A stretch of 64,000 bases of DNA from Thalassocella blandensis (GCA_902141825.1 CABFPG010000015.1:20405-84404); one strand, 5' to 3'; positions 50,867 to 61,500 are shown, counted from the stretch's first letter. Notes: generated by a model from the sequence alone, not told the origin. Numbers and translations: made by a program.

Positions 50867-53194
50867 ATGAATCAAAGACTGCACAAGCGAGGCAATCGAC
50901 TACAAAAATCTATTTTGTCATTAGCGATTGCTACTTCAATTCCTCTGGCTTTGCCTGACATTGTCAGTGCGCAAGAAATAAAATCGGCGGTAGAAAGTGA
51001 GATGAACACCGTTGACTTTAATATTCCTCCTGGATCACTAACAAGTGCATTAAATAATTTGGCGCTACAGGCCGGGGTTACGCTGTCTTTTAACGCTGCC
51101 ACCGTTAAACATAAAAACAGTGAGGGATTAAATGGTCGCTATACGGCGAGCCGAGGATTTGCAATATTATTGTCGGGTTCAGGATATGAAGCGCGTCAAA
51201 CAGAACAAGGCTTTGTGTTGGTAAAGCAAAAACCCGTCGAGTCCGCATCATCGAACGATAACGTGTATCAGCTGGATAAAGTTGTTGTTACTGCGGCGGG
51301 CTTTGAACAAAATATTATGGACGCGCCAGCCTCAATCAGCGTGATTGATGCTGACGAACTGAAGTTTAAAGAATATTCAAATGTTACCGATGCTTTGCGG
51401 CATGTGGCCGGTGTTAACGTGGTGGGCAGTGGAATAGAACAGGGAATCTCAATTCGCGGGATGGACCCAGAGTTTACCTTGTTCTTGGTTGATGGACGTC
51501 CTGTGTCTGGACTAGACGCTTTCGACCTCGTGCGTGGTGCAAATGTCGGTGGAAATAGCGTGAATTTACTGCCGCCACTTTCGGCAATTGAGCGTATTGA
51601 GGTGATTCGGGGTCCGGCATCTGCGCTGTATGGTTCAGATGCAATGGGTGGTGTTATCAATATAATCACTAAAAAATCCAATAACACGTGGGGTGGTAGT
51701 GTCTCGACTGAGTTGACGGTATCGGATAATGACATTAGTGAAAATAGCGCACTCACGAATCTTACCGTGAATGCTCCTCTCATAAAAGACAGATTATCCG
51801 TCCTTTTAACCGGCGCATTTCAAACTATAGAGGAAAGTCACTACTATGGCGATGGCTCGCAACCTAAATATGAACAGATAAACTACGGAACAAAATTCTC
51901 TTGGCGGGTGAGTGATCAAGACAGTTTTACCTTTGGCAATAACTATGTTCAAGGCGATCGATCACGTGAACCTGGAAAAAGTCTGGACCCCGAATCCGAG
52001 CCGGGTGAAGTAGACAATAGTCGTTCCATTCGTGAAAGTTATTTCATAACGCATGAAGGTAAATATGATGTACTAACCTGGAATTCGTATATCAATTTGG
52101 ATGTTTCTAAAAATGATACCAGTGGCATAAAGTATGAAGTGCTGACGCTAAACCCTCAAGCTACCGGTGTTTTTGGCGCTCATGTATTTACAGGTGGGTT
52201 GAACTATAAGGATGAATCGTTGGAAAACGGCCCGGTAAACGATCTACCCGGTAATGACGGAACTCTCGAACGCTGGGATGCCGCTGTTTTTCTGGAAGAC
52301 GCCTGGACCATTGCTAAAGGGCGCACCGTCACATTGAGTGGTCGCTACGATGACAATGAAAACTTTGGTGGACACTTCAGCCCAAAAATCTATGGTGTGT
52401 TTTACCTTACCGGCAACCTGGCCTTAAAAGGAGGGCTGACTTCAGGGTATAAAGTAGCAAAACTTGCAGACGCTGCACCAGATTATGCTTCTGGCTCACG
52501 AGGTGGAGCGCGTTTGGGGAACCCGAATCTGGACCCTGAGGAAAGTTTAAATCGTGAACTTGGTCTGGCTTACGATAATCTAACCATCGGTTTAAATACG
52601 AGTTTTACTGCCTATCAAACCGATTACAAAAACAAGCTGGCTCGCTCCGGGCAAGTGTGTGAGGCAGATGTAGTGTGTGAGTTTAATGGATTTACCTATC
52701 CACCGAACTCCAGTGGTTATACCACCACGATAAATATTGAAGAAGCGGAAACTTATGGGGTAGAGCATAAACTCGATTACCGTATTTCGGACAGCTTAAA
52801 GTATCGGCATAATTATACCTACACTAAAACAGAATATACCGTTGGTGATGCGAGTGGCGTTCCTTTGCGAGACAACCCAAAACATATGTTTAATGCATCC
52901 TTGTATTGGGAACCATCCATTACGACTACATTGTGGACTCAAGTCAACTACGTGGGGAAAACCTCAGGAAATCAGGGCAGCGTAAGAGGTGCTGCGACCG
53001 GTGAATTTGACCCGGAATCCGTTCATGATGCGTACTCAACTGCTGATGTAGGGTTTAATTATAAAATGCTCAGTAGATTAAACCTGGGTCTTGGTTTGTA
53101 CAATATATCCAACAAATTAATCACGACAGAAGATGGTTACAGTTCAACACTGGACGGTAGGCGTTTCGTGGCAAATGTTAATTTCGAGTTCTAG
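50867..53194 (+). CDS. TonB-dependent outer membrane receptor with signalling (STN) domain
   Basis: A 775-residue receptor: signal peptide (about 1-36), STN domain for surface signalling (about 50-120, VDFNIPPGSLTSALNNLA), plug domain (VVVTAAGFEQNIMDAP through GGVINIITKKS, about 140-265) and a 22-strand barrel ending in an aromatic Phe (VANVNFEF). GPASALYGSDAMGG is a typical plug motif. It follows sigma and FecR genes, so it imports and reports a ferric siderophore or related complex. AAGGAGC precedes the ATG. The ligand cannot be read from the sequence. Confidence 0.95.
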   Translation: MNQRLHKRGNRLQKSILSLAIATSIPLALPDIVSAQEIKSAVESEMNTVDFNIPPGSLTSALNNLALQAGVTLSFNAATVKHKNSEGLNGRYTASRGFAILLSGSGYEARQTEQGFVLVKQKPVESASSNDNVYQLDKVVVTAAGFEQNIMDAPASISVIDADELKFKEYSNVTDALRHVAGVNVVGSGIEQGISIRGMDPEFTLFLVDGRPVSGLDAFDLVRGANVGGNSVNLLPPLSAIERIEVIRGPASALYGSDAMGGVINIITKKSNNTWGGSVSTELTVSDNDISENSALTNLTVNAPLIKDRLSVLLTGAFQTIEESHYYGDGSQPKYEQINYGTKFSWRVSDQDSFTFGNNYVQGDRSREPGKSLDPESEPGEVDNSRSIRESYFITHEGKYDVLTWNSYINLDVSKNDTSGIKYEVLTLNPQATGVFGAHVFTGGLNYKDESLENGPVNDLPGNDGTLERWDAAVFLEDAWTIAKGRTVTLSGRYDDNENFGGHFSPKIYGVFYLTGNLALKGGLTSGYKVAKLADAAPDYASGSRGGARLGNPNLDPEESLNRELGLAYDNLTIGLNTSFTAYQTDYKNKLARSGQVCEADVVCEFNGFTYPPNSSGYTTTINIEEAETYGVEHKLDYRISDSLKYRHNYTYTKTEYTVGDASGVPLRDNPKHMFNASLYWEPSITTTLWTQVNYVGKTSGNQGSVRGAATGEFDPESVHDAYSTADVGFNYKMLSRLNLGLGLYNISNKLITTEDGYSSTLDGRRFVANVNFEF

Positions 53195-53278
53195 TTCAAA
53201 AATGGTTTTTCGCGTGAATATTTTGAAACATGACTATTTTAAACTGAATGTCGTTAGGAATTTAACAGGAAAACCATC

Positions 53279-53902
53279 ATGAAAGTATTCGCCTACCTGC
53301 GTAGCGGTATTGGCAGTGTGCGCCAGTGGCATTGGATCAGCTCGGCGGTATGTCTGGTGGGCATGCTGCTTTTTTCCGTCACCGGCATCACCCTGAATCA
53401 TGCCAGTGCAATTCCGGCAGATCTTAAGGTGATTGAAAAGGAATCAGTACTACCAGAGCAGTTACTTGTAACCTTGCAGCAAGCCAATAAAATGCAAGCA
53501 ACTGAACGGGTGCCAAAACCACTACGTCGCTGGTTGCAGCAAGAACAACATATTCATGTTCGTCCAACAGCAAAAGTAGAGTGGGCCTCAGATGAATTAT
53601 ATGTCGCTCTTCCAAGGCCCGGTGGTGATGCCTGGTTCACTGTGGATCTCAACTCCGGTGATTTTTTTTATGAAAATACTACGCGGGGACTTATTTCCTA
53701 CCTCAACGATTTACACAAAGGGCGCGATACCGGAACAGCGTGGCGTTGGTTTATCGATGTGTTTGCCGGAGCATGTATTGTTTTTACGATAACCGGTTTA
53801 ATTCTGTTAACCCGCCAGACACGGCATCGGCCGACCACTTGGCCGGTTGTAGGTCTAGGGTTTGTTGTTCCACTTATTCTCATTATTTTATTTGTTCACT
53901 GA
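53279..53902 (+). CDS. Small PepSY-associated TM helix protein
   Basis: A 207-residue membrane protein: TM near 20-42 after RQWHWISSAVCLVGM, with the periplasmic part to about 150 ending in YLNDLHKGRDTGTAWRW, then TMs at about 155-175 and 185-206. The WHW and LHKG histidines are typical of short PepSY_TM proteins near TonB receptors. It follows the receptor gene by 84 bases and precedes a DUF2271 gene, an arrangement I know from iron-siderophore loci in several proteobacteria; a role in electron transfer for iron release is inferred. Confidence 0.85.
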   Translation: MKVFAYLRSGIGSVRQWHWISSAVCLVGMLLFSVTGITLNHASAIPADLKVIEKESVLPEQLLVTLQQANKMQATERVPKPLRRWLQQEQHIHVRPTAKVEWASDELYVALPRPGGDAWFTVDLNSGDFFYENTTRGLISYLNDLHKGRDTGTAWRWFIDVFAGACIVFTITGLILLTRQTRHRPTTWPVVGLGFVVPLILIILFVH

Positions 53903-53912
53903 AGGAGTGAGT

Positions 53913-54458
53913 ATGTTAGTAAATACCTGGGTAAAACGTTTTATACCCCTTGGAATTCTTCTGGTTAGCCTTACAGCAGCAGTAACACAGGCGGAGCCAG
54001 ACACATCGAGCAGCCATTCATCACGTCTCGAAATAGAAATACCAAAGCTGAGCGTGGCGGAATATCACCGTCCTTATATTGCTGCCTGGGTAACGAACAA
54101 TGAAAGCAAAGCCATTACCAACCTTGCACTGTGGTACCAAATTGATGATGACCGAAAAGGTGAAAAGTGGCTTAAGGACTTGCGTCAATGGTGGCGTAAA
54201 TCGGGTAGAAAACTGGATATGCCGGTAGATGGGTTTACGGGAGCAACTCGTGCTGTAGGTCAGCATACTATTGCTTTAGATACTTTGACGCTCAAGCCAG
54301 GAAGCTACACCTTGTTTGTAGAGGCGTCACGTGAGGTGGGCGGGCGAGAAGTTCTACAGATACCATTTAACTGGCCGGTAAAAAAGGAACAAACGTTAAA
54401 AGCTGAAGGCGCTTCGGAATTAGGCGATATCGCCTTAACCTTAATACCAAAACCATGA
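53913..54458 (+). CDS. DUF2271-like exported protein
   Basis: About 181 residues from the ATG at 53913, preceded by AAGGAGTGAG. Signal peptide about 1-27 (RFIPLGILLVSLTAAVTQA). The body RPYIAAWVTNNESKAITNL, LALWYQ, WLKDLRQWWRK and DGFTGATRAVG resembles DUF2271 proteins, which lie next to PepSY and flavodoxin genes in iron loci. It follows the small PepSY gene by 10 bases. It probably works in the periplasm; no catalytic residues are recognisable. Confidence 0.75.
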   Translation: MLVNTWVKRFIPLGILLVSLTAAVTQAEPDTSSSHSSRLEIEIPKLSVAEYHRPYIAAWVTNNESKAITNLALWYQIDDDRKGEKWLKDLRQWWRKSGRKLDMPVDGFTGATRAVGQHTIALDTLTLKPGSYTLFVEASREVGGREVLQIPFNWPVKKEQTLKAEGASELGDIALTLIPKP

Positions 54459-54533
54459 TCTGCTCATGATACCGATTGACTTAACACATGAATTTTTCAC
54501 AATTTCCTGACTATGAAATGGAGTACTGAACTC

Positions 54534-55349
54534 ATGAAAAAACCACTTATTTTGCTTTTCTTTCTTCTTTTACCTGTAGCGGCCAGCGCACATCGCCTTT
54601 GGTTTTTACCCGCTGCGACTGTGCTGTCAGGCGAAGACGCCTGGGTAACATTTGACGCCGCAGTCTCCAACGATATTTTTTATTTCAATCATTTTCCGCT
54701 TAAAACAAATCAAATACAGGCAATTTCGCCTACAGGGAAAGCTGTAGAATTAAAAAATACCAGCGAAGGGAAACACCGTAGCACCTTCGATTTGCACCTG
54801 GAACAAGAAGGTACTTATAAAGTATATGTAGCGCGCAGCGGATTGCGTGCACGATGGGAAGATGATGAAGGGAAAAGACATTCTTGGCCAAGACGTGGTG
54901 AAGTACCTAAACCTGGAGACTTTGAAAAAGCTGTACCACAAAAAGCTAAAAATCTTGAAGTGAGTCAGACGTCGCGTCGAGTTGAAACCTTTGTGACCGC
55001 CGGCGCTCCCAGTACAGATGTTTTTAAAACGAGCGGAGAAGGGCTTGAATTAAAACCACTAACTCACCCTAATGACCTATATGCTGGTGAAGAGGCGAAA
55101 TTCCAATTTCTTATCGATGGTGAGCCGGCTGCAGGCGCTAAATTTACGGCTGTTCCCGGCGGAATGCGCTATCGCAACGAGCAAAAATCGATAGAGGCGA
55201 AAGCCGACAAAAAAGGTGTCGTTACTATCACTTGGCCAAGTGCCGCGATGTATTGGGTAGAGGTGGAATATCAGGATAGTAAAGCTAAAGCGCCTGCCAC
55301 CACACGCAGTGGTTCTTATATTGCAACCCTGGAAGTATTACCGCAGTAG
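54534..55349 (+). CDS. DUF4198-like periplasmic protein
   Basis: About 271 residues from the ATG at 54534, which begins the signal peptide (MKKPLILLFFLLLPVAASAH). The mature protein begins HRLWFLPAATVLSGEDAWV, the signature of DUF4198 (also annotated as a NikM-like nickel or cobalt transport component). The N-terminal His-containing stretch may bind metal. It sits between DUF2271 and flavoreductase genes in the iron operon. Periplasmic metal or siderophore handling is likely but unproven. Confidence 0.82.
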   Translation: MKKPLILLFFLLLPVAASAHRLWFLPAATVLSGEDAWVTFDAAVSNDIFYFNHFPLKTNQIQAISPTGKAVELKNTSEGKHRSTFDLHLEQEGTYKVYVARSGLRARWEDDEGKRHSWPRRGEVPKPGDFEKAVPQKAKNLEVSQTSRRVETFVTAGAPSTDVFKTSGEGLELKPLTHPNDLYAGEEAKFQFLIDGEPAAGAKFTAVPGGMRYRNEQKSIEAKADKKGVVTITWPSAAMYWVEVEYQDSKAKAPATTRSGSYIATLEVLPQ

Positions 55350-55363
55350 TAGATTATCTATTT

Positions 55364-56737
55364 ATGTCAGATTTAGAACGGCTACTTAGCGTAGCCGTCA
55401 TTCTATGTATTTACGCTTTGCTGTGTCGATGGAGTTTCAGAAGTGCTTTTTCCGCTCCTGCAAACAATAACAGCGAAGCAACATTGCTTGTTGCATATGC
55501 AAGCCAAAGTGGTACAGCAGCAGGGTACGCAAAAACTACGTTCGACAAACTTACAGAACCTGCGCGCCTGTTGCCGATGAACGAATTAACAGACGATATA
55601 CTCGTAAGCACTAAACGAGTGCTCTTTGTGGTAAGTACGTACGGAGAAGGAGAGGCACCCGATAATGGACAGTCCTTCATTCACCGGTATCTCCATCAAT
55701 CTTCTTTTGATTTTTCGCACATAGAATTCAGTATATTAAGTCTAGGGGATAGTAGTTACCCTAATTTCTGCTGGTTCGGCAAGTTTTTGGAATCTGAACT
55801 TTGTCGCTTGCACGCTCGTGTACTATTTGACTCCATCTCATTGGATGCGTCTAAACCGAACGATTCGGCCATTTCACAGTGGTATAATTGCCTGGCCGAA
55901 CACGAGCTTATTAAAGCGAGTGCTATACCAGCGGCACAAGACTCAGAACGAAGCACGCAAGGGCGCTGGCAAACATGGATTTTGGATGATCGGGAATGGC
56001 TGAATCCTGAAAGCCCCGGTGAACCCTTGTATCGCCTGGTATTTACGAGTCAAAATACCAGCATTCATTGGCATGCTGGTGAAATTGCAGAGGTACACCC
56101 ATTTAACGATACTCAACAAAAAATTCGTGAGTATTCTGTATCAACCATACCTCAGCCAAACACAAATCAAATCCCGTCAACTATACAGTTGGAATTAATC
56201 GTTCGAGTACACAGTCATCAACAATACACGGGCTTATGTTCAAGCTGGCTCTGTTATAACCTGGCTATTGGTGAATCTGTTAAATTCAAGTTAAGACCTA
56301 ACCCACAGTTTCGAACACCACCTACCGAATTACCATTAATTTTAATTGGGAGCGGTTCGGGTTACGCTGGCTTGCGGAGTCATTTGAAAGCCCGTGAAAG
56401 CGATATGACAGGGGATAACTGGTTAATTTTTGGTGAGCGATCACCGCAGGCGGATAATATTTTTGCCGATGAGCTTGATTCATGGATGCAAAATGGCAAC
56501 CTCACTCATTTACATCGTGCATTTTCTCGTTGCTCAGAAAATCCCAGTTATGTTCAGGATGTCTTACGCCAGCAGAAAGCACAGCTTTTACAGTGGGTGG
56601 CAAATGGTGCAGTTATCATGGTTTGCGGAAGCCGTCTTGGCATGGCAAAGGCGGTGGATGACGCCTTAAATGAATTCTTTGGTAGCCATATGTTAAAACT
56701 AATAGAACAAGGCCGATATCGAAGGGATATTTATTAA
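55364..56737 (+). CDS. Membrane-anchored diflavin reductase (flavodoxin + FNR-like)
   Basis: A 457-residue protein: one N-terminal TM anchor (LLSVAVILCIYALLCRW), a flavodoxin domain (about 40-180; ASQSGTAAGYA for FMN phosphate, STYGEGEAPDNG, LSLGDSSYPNFCWFG) and an FAD/NADPH reductase domain (about 205-457; REYSVST for FAD, LILIGSGSGYAG and VMVCGSRLGMAKAVDDAL for NADPH). The layout follows sulfite reductase alpha subunits, but it is anchored and found in a TonB iron operon, so it likely feeds electrons from NADPH to ferric-siderophore reduction through the PepSY proteins. It is the last gene of the operon. Confidence 0.9.
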   Translation: MSDLERLLSVAVILCIYALLCRWSFRSAFSAPANNNSEATLLVAYASQSGTAAGYAKTTFDKLTEPARLLPMNELTDDILVSTKRVLFVVSTYGEGEAPDNGQSFIHRYLHQSSFDFSHIEFSILSLGDSSYPNFCWFGKFLESELCRLHARVLFDSISLDASKPNDSAISQWYNCLAEHELIKASAIPAAQDSERSTQGRWQTWILDDREWLNPESPGEPLYRLVFTSQNTSIHWHAGEIAEVHPFNDTQQKIREYSVSTIPQPNTNQIPSTIQLELIVRVHSHQQYTGLCSSWLCYNLAIGESVKFKLRPNPQFRTPPTELPLILIGSGSGYAGLRSHLKARESDMTGDNWLIFGERSPQADNIFADELDSWMQNGNLTHLHRAFSRCSENPSYVQDVLRQQKAQLLQWVANGAVIMVCGSRLGMAKAVDDALNEFFGSHMLKLIEQGRYRRDIY

Positions 56738-56827
56738 TATGATATAAATGGCAGGAAGCTCATAGCTAAAGTGTTATTCGGTTCTGGGTTATCTAGCATG
56801 TTGGTAGTAGGTGTTATTTTAATAACT

Positions 56828-56887
56828 GCTGTTTTAAACGGAACTGTTTTAAACGGAACTGTTTTAAAAGGTGCTGTTTTAAAATGT
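56828..56887. repeat. 15-bp tandem repeat, four copies
   Basis: Four units close to ACTGTTTTAAACGGA adjoin at 56828-56887 and a partial fifth follows. On the plus strand they read as a pentapeptide-like TVLNG/AVLKG repeat inside a 37-residue frame. Confidence 0.85.
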
Positions 56888-57326
56888 ACTGTATTAATAC
56901 TTGCGGGGTGAAAAGGTAGAGCGTCTGTCTTTGATCCGGTACGATTTTTCATTAGATGGTTAATTAGGCCTTATGATAGATTTGACAGTAGACATTTTAA
57001 TGGATCTGTTAACCCCGCCTTTAGTTAAACCTCATTCATCTCTGTTCACATTGATTCACGCCAATAAAGCACTCTCCGTTCATAAATCAGTGATGATACG
57101 TCTCTATTCATAGTACGTTCATCTTACTCTTCTTAATATTTTACGCAGTCTTCTGAGTCTTTAATTGGCGAATTAAAGGCTATTAAAAAACGAAGGTTGT
57201 CTCGCCTTTAGTGTTATTTTGGCATGTATTTGGTTTTTTCTGCTCTGTTTTAAAGAAATTTATCTCAAAGAAAATAAAAATCCTTGAGGAGGGAGGATTT
57301 AGCATTCGTTTACATTAATTTAAAAG

Positions 57327-57382
57327 TTGTACAATGGTACAAATATATAATACTTCACATACCGGTAATTTGGCGCCAAATT
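57327..57382 (+). promoter_or_regulatory. Dyads and -10-like element upstream of 57432 gene
   Basis: TTGTAC-AATG-GTACAA is a perfect 6-bp dyad, TATAAT follows at 57346-57351, and AATTTGGCGCCAAATT (57367-57382) is a perfect 16-bp palindrome 50 bases before the start codon. Confidence 0.5.
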
Positions 57383-57431
57383 TAAAAATGGCAACTCAGA
57401 CTAAAAATTACTACTCACAGGGGAATGTAAG

Positions 57432-58496
57432 ATGGATCAATTCGAACAAACTGATATCAACATTAAGAAGTTAAGGTTGCAAGGAAAATCTATAGAAGAG
57501 GTTAGAGAATACTTTAATTCAATCGGCTATCAGAGAAAGCAGGTCGAAGAAATTATGGCGGCTTCACGTTTTACCATGATTACATTCTTCAAGTATTGTC
57601 GTATATTTTGGCCAGTGGTGTTTTTGTTGTGTACTTATTTTTTAATAATTAGTCCACCTGTTGCCATTGCATCTTTACCAATGTTCTGGTCGTTTTTATG
57701 TACTTTAGTGTTTCTATTTGTCTTGTTAAATTCAATAGTTGTAATTTTCTACCATGACTCAAAAGTTGGAGACTTATATGTAATACCATTCATTATTTTT
57801 CTCCCTGTATTTTTCTTTACATATATCCATTTTGGCAGTGTCGGCGACAATTTCATTAAAAAAGACGGCCAATTTACTATCGGCAAGATCGTCGATGGGA
57901 AGGCCGTGACATCAAGAAGAAAAGAGTCCTATACAGTAAATGTTGCTTACACTATCGATAGCGGGGCAAAAGCAAGTGCGATGGTCAGATTAACTGAGAG
58001 TGAATTTAAAAATATATACAAAGGGGCAAATGTTCCCATGCTCTATGCAAAGTCAAATCCCAGTGTCGTACGTCTTTTGCTCACTCGGAATGATATTGCC
58101 AAATTCGCCGGCGGTAGAAATAAAGATTTTTTAGTGTCTGATCTCATCTCCGTGATGGAAGCCAATAACTTGCAAGCTACACTTGAATCTCATGAAAAAA
58201 TGACAGAGTATTTAAATTCTCAAAGCTTACACTGGCAATACAACGAAAATCGATCTTATTGGACAAATACACTCCAAGATAAAGTTATAGGTTTTCCAAA
58301 TGATAAGTCAGCTTTTTTGATTGCTCGCCTTGTAAAGGACCACGACATGTCTGAAGAATTAAAAAATCTAAATTTTCAACAGATAGAATCAACAAGCGGA
58401 GATTCAGTCTTTGCCAGCGAAAAATATAGAGCCACAATCACGGTACAAACAGAAGCAACAGGATCTTTTGAATTTTTAAAGATTACCAAAATCTAG
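57432..58496 (+). CDS. Unknown membrane protein with DUF3592-like periplasmic part
   Basis: A 354-residue protein with AGGGGAA before the ATG. Residues 1-45 form a soluble helical head (IKKLRLQGKSIEEVREYFNS). Three TM segments follow (about 53-75, 80-105 and 112-133). The next part (FTIGKIVDGKAVTSRRKESYTVNVAYTI, quoted in part, about 150-225) resembles DUF3592 with its variable linkage of a VxY core. The C-terminal 130 residues are soluble with no recognised motif. The gene is AT-rich and monocistronic, ending at a bidirectional terminator. Function unknown. Confidence 0.75.
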   Translation: MDQFEQTDINIKKLRLQGKSIEEVREYFNSIGYQRKQVEEIMAASRFTMITFFKYCRIFWPVVFLLCTYFLIISPPVAIASLPMFWSFLCTLVFLFVLLNSIVVIFYHDSKVGDLYVIPFIIFLPVFFFTYIHFGSVGDNFIKKDGQFTIGKIVDGKAVTSRRKESYTVNVAYTIDSGAKASAMVRLTESEFKNIYKGANVPMLYAKSNPSVVRLLLTRNDIAKFAGGRNKDFLVSDLISVMEANNLQATLESHEKMTEYLNSQSLHWQYNENRSYWTNTLQDKVIGFPNDKSAFLIARLVKDHDMSEELKNLNFQQIESTSGDSVFASEKYRATITVQTEATGSFEFLKITKI

Positions 58497-58510
58497 AATT
58501 CACAATTAAA

Positions 58511-58539
58511 AAAGGCTGAAGTGAAATTCAGCCTTTTTT
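58511..58539. terminator. Bidirectional rho-independent terminator
   Basis: GGCTGAA (58514-58520), loop GTGAAA, TTCAGCC (58527-58533), flanked by A6 before and T6 after. It can end both the 57432 gene and the converging RND operon. Confidence 0.9.
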
Positions 58540-58555
58540 ATATCATGTGTATTTT

Positions 58556-61500
58556 TTACGTCAGGTGATTAAACGGCTGCTTGGTATGTCGATGAGCCCA
58601 ATTCAACACCATAACGGTTAACGCGGGTAGCATGGTTAGTGTTACCAGGGTTGCGCCGATAATTCCACCTAGAACAATAACGCCCACACCGCGATAAAGC
58701 TCACTGCCCGCGCCCGGCAGGAATACGAGCGGAGCCAGTCCAGCAATTGTGGTGATAGTAGAAATAGCGATAGGGCGCAAACGAGAGCTTACAGCTTCAC
58801 GTACTGCCTCCACGGCTGGCATCGCTTCCTCATTCACGTTACTCAGGGCTCTATGGACAATTAAAATCGGATTGTTTACGACAGTGCCCATTAGGATCAA
58901 AAACCCCAGCATTGATATCATGTCGAAAGGTTGACTGATACTACCCAAACCAATAGCTTCACTGATTGCACCAATCAGATTAAGAATGGCTAAACCCGCA
59001 ATGCCGCCAGCAATCCCCAGTGGAATTGTTGTAAGGATTAGTAAGGGGTATCCCCAGTGACTAAAAATAGCCACCATTAGTAAATATACAATTGCCAATG
59101 CCACAATGTAATTACTGCTTAATGAATTTCTTGTGGCATCAAGCTGATCGGCTGCTCCAGAAATATTCAGGGTTACGCCAGCCGGCACCTGACCACTTTC
59201 TTGGAGGTATTTCACAATGTCCTGACGGACCATTGCTACGCCAGTCTCTAAAGCAACTGAGCGGGGAGGGATAATATTCAGCGATACGGTACGGCGTCCG
59301 TTCTGCCGGCGGATACTGGCTGTATCGACCTTTTCTACGATTGTCGCGAAGTCTGAAAGCGGTAATGTACCGTGCTGAGGTATGTAAACCTGAATCTGTT
59401 GTAAGGTATCCAGGTCGGCCCCAGGTCCGTCGCGATTGTAAAGATAAATATCAATTTTATCGTCTGCCATGAAAAATTCATTGACAAATGCACCATCTGT
59501 CAATGAGGCGACAGTAAAGCCGATATCCTCTGTTGACAATTGGAGTTCTGACGCACGTTTCCAATTCGGCTGGACTTGTAGTAGCGGCTGGGTGAGTGAC
59601 AAGCTTCCTGGTTGTGTTTGAATGTTTGGATTTTCAAAGATTTCTTCTGCTCGGGCATAAGCTTTTTGCGCCACGAAAAATAGATCTTCTAAATTCGCCC
59701 CGGAAACATCAAGATTGACACTGCGGGTTCCTCCATCGTTACTGCTGATAATTGATCCACGTGTAGCAAAAGCGCGCATACCGGGGTAACGTTCATAGCG
59801 TTCGACCAGTACCTGCATCAGGGCGTCTACTTGTGACGGATCTTTGGACTCAGCAATAATCATTAAGCTCTGCGGTGACACACTTTGTAGAAAAAACTTT
59901 AGTGCCGGAACCTCTGCCTCACCACTTTCAAAGTTCGCGGGATCAGCCTCCAAATGAGGGACCAAAAAAGCCTGAAGCTCCAGAGCTATCTCATTCATGG
60001 TTGCTAGATTGTATCCTGGTGGGGCATTCATGAAAGAAAAAGTCCGGGCCTCTTCACCTTCCGGCAGATACTCTGCAGGCGGAGTTAAAAAAACGATGAT
60101 AATTGCACTTCCAACAACGGTTACCGCGGAGGTAAACCAGCGTCGTTGAGAGGTGCCAATCAATTTTTCAACCTGCCGAGTCACCCATGCTTGCCACCCT
60201 CGAGTTGGATGTTCATTGGCGCCATCATGCTTGGATTCACCATCAGAGATGTCTGAAAGTCTCGCACTAGCGGCAGGAATCACCGTGATTGCCACCAGCA
60301 TGGATGCCAAAATTGAAGCAGAAATAGCGATGGCAATGTCGGAATAGAGTTGGCCAGCTTCTTCCACAATAAACACAACGGGTAAAAAAACCATTACCGT
60401 TGTCAGCGTGGAGGCCAGTACCGCAGGCCATACTTTTTGCACGCCGGTAATAGCTGACTGTAGTCTGGTTAGCCCTTTACGCCGCTCAAGCACAATACTT
60501 TCCAGCACAACAATACTGTTGTCGAGTGTCATGCCAATGGCAAACGCCACACCGGCAAGTGAAATAACGTTAATCGTGCGGCCAGCAATCAATAATCCGA
60601 GAAAGGCGGCGATCGTGCAAATCGGGATACCGACTATCCCCAGTGCGGTAGTTCTAAAAGAGCGCAGAAAAATATACATGATCCCCGTAGCAAGCAAAGC
60701 ACCAAGTATCAGGTTTTTCCAAACATTGAATATGGATGACTGGACATATCCCACGTCGTCAGCAGTCAGCGCAAGCTGCATACCCTGGGGGTTTAACAGC
60801 TCCTGATTTATCAATGAAACCTCTTGCATCATGCCTTCTTTAATGGCGATTACATTTGAACCACTTTCTCGTCGCACCTGCATACTTATTACAGGCTGGC
60901 CATTAATATAGGTTTGGCCCCGTATCTTAAAATGGTCCAGAGTGACATCTGCGACGTCCGATAAATATGTAATACTGTCTCCGTTTCGCGCCAGGATTAA
61001 ACTTCTTAAATCATCCAGACTGTCGAAACGCCCCATGGTCCGCAAAAGATAGCGGCGCTTGCCACTTTCTACCTCACCGCCAGAAACATCTCGATTTCGC
61101 GAGCGAATTGCATCGCGGACCTGTATGGGGGTTAAATCTCTTTCCGCAAGTTTGGCGGGGTTAAGATGAATTTGTATTTGTCGTTCAGCGCCACTGCCGA
61201 CACTGACTTCAGATACACCCGCAACGCCAGACATTCGAGGACGGACATTGTCTTCAACAAAATCCCGCATCATGTCCATGTCCAATCCATTCGGGTTGCC
61301 CTCTAACGGGGATACACGAAAATACATAAAGGCATTATCGGAAAAGGAGGTAGCATATACGCTTGGCTCATCGACATTTTCTGGATAGTTTGGCACTTGA
61401 GTCAAAGCGTTATTGACTCGAATTAATGTCTCATTTAAATCAACGCCAAAGGGGAAATCCAATTCAATCTCGGCAGATGCGAAATTGGCTGTACTTTGCA

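Larger units (their letters stand above)
56738..57431. other. Repeat-bearing spacer between iron island and membrane protein
   Basis: No reliable gene. A minus frame (56734-56952) and a plus frame (56798-56911) both simply read through the 15-bp repeat at 56828-56887. Near the right end are TTGTAC-AATG-GTACAA (57327-57342), a -10-like TATAAT (57346) and the 16-bp palindrome at 57367-57382, all promoter-proximal to the next gene. Confidence 0.6.

Noticed and set aside
51268..51783. 171-codon frame on the minus strand
   Set aside because: Antisense to the plug domain of the TonB receptor, which is conserved; no features of its own.
56734..56952. 72-codon gene with PFKT repeats
   Set aside because: The frame is open because the 15-bp repeat has no stop in that frame; no ribosome site, and it overlaps the end of the flavoreductase gene.
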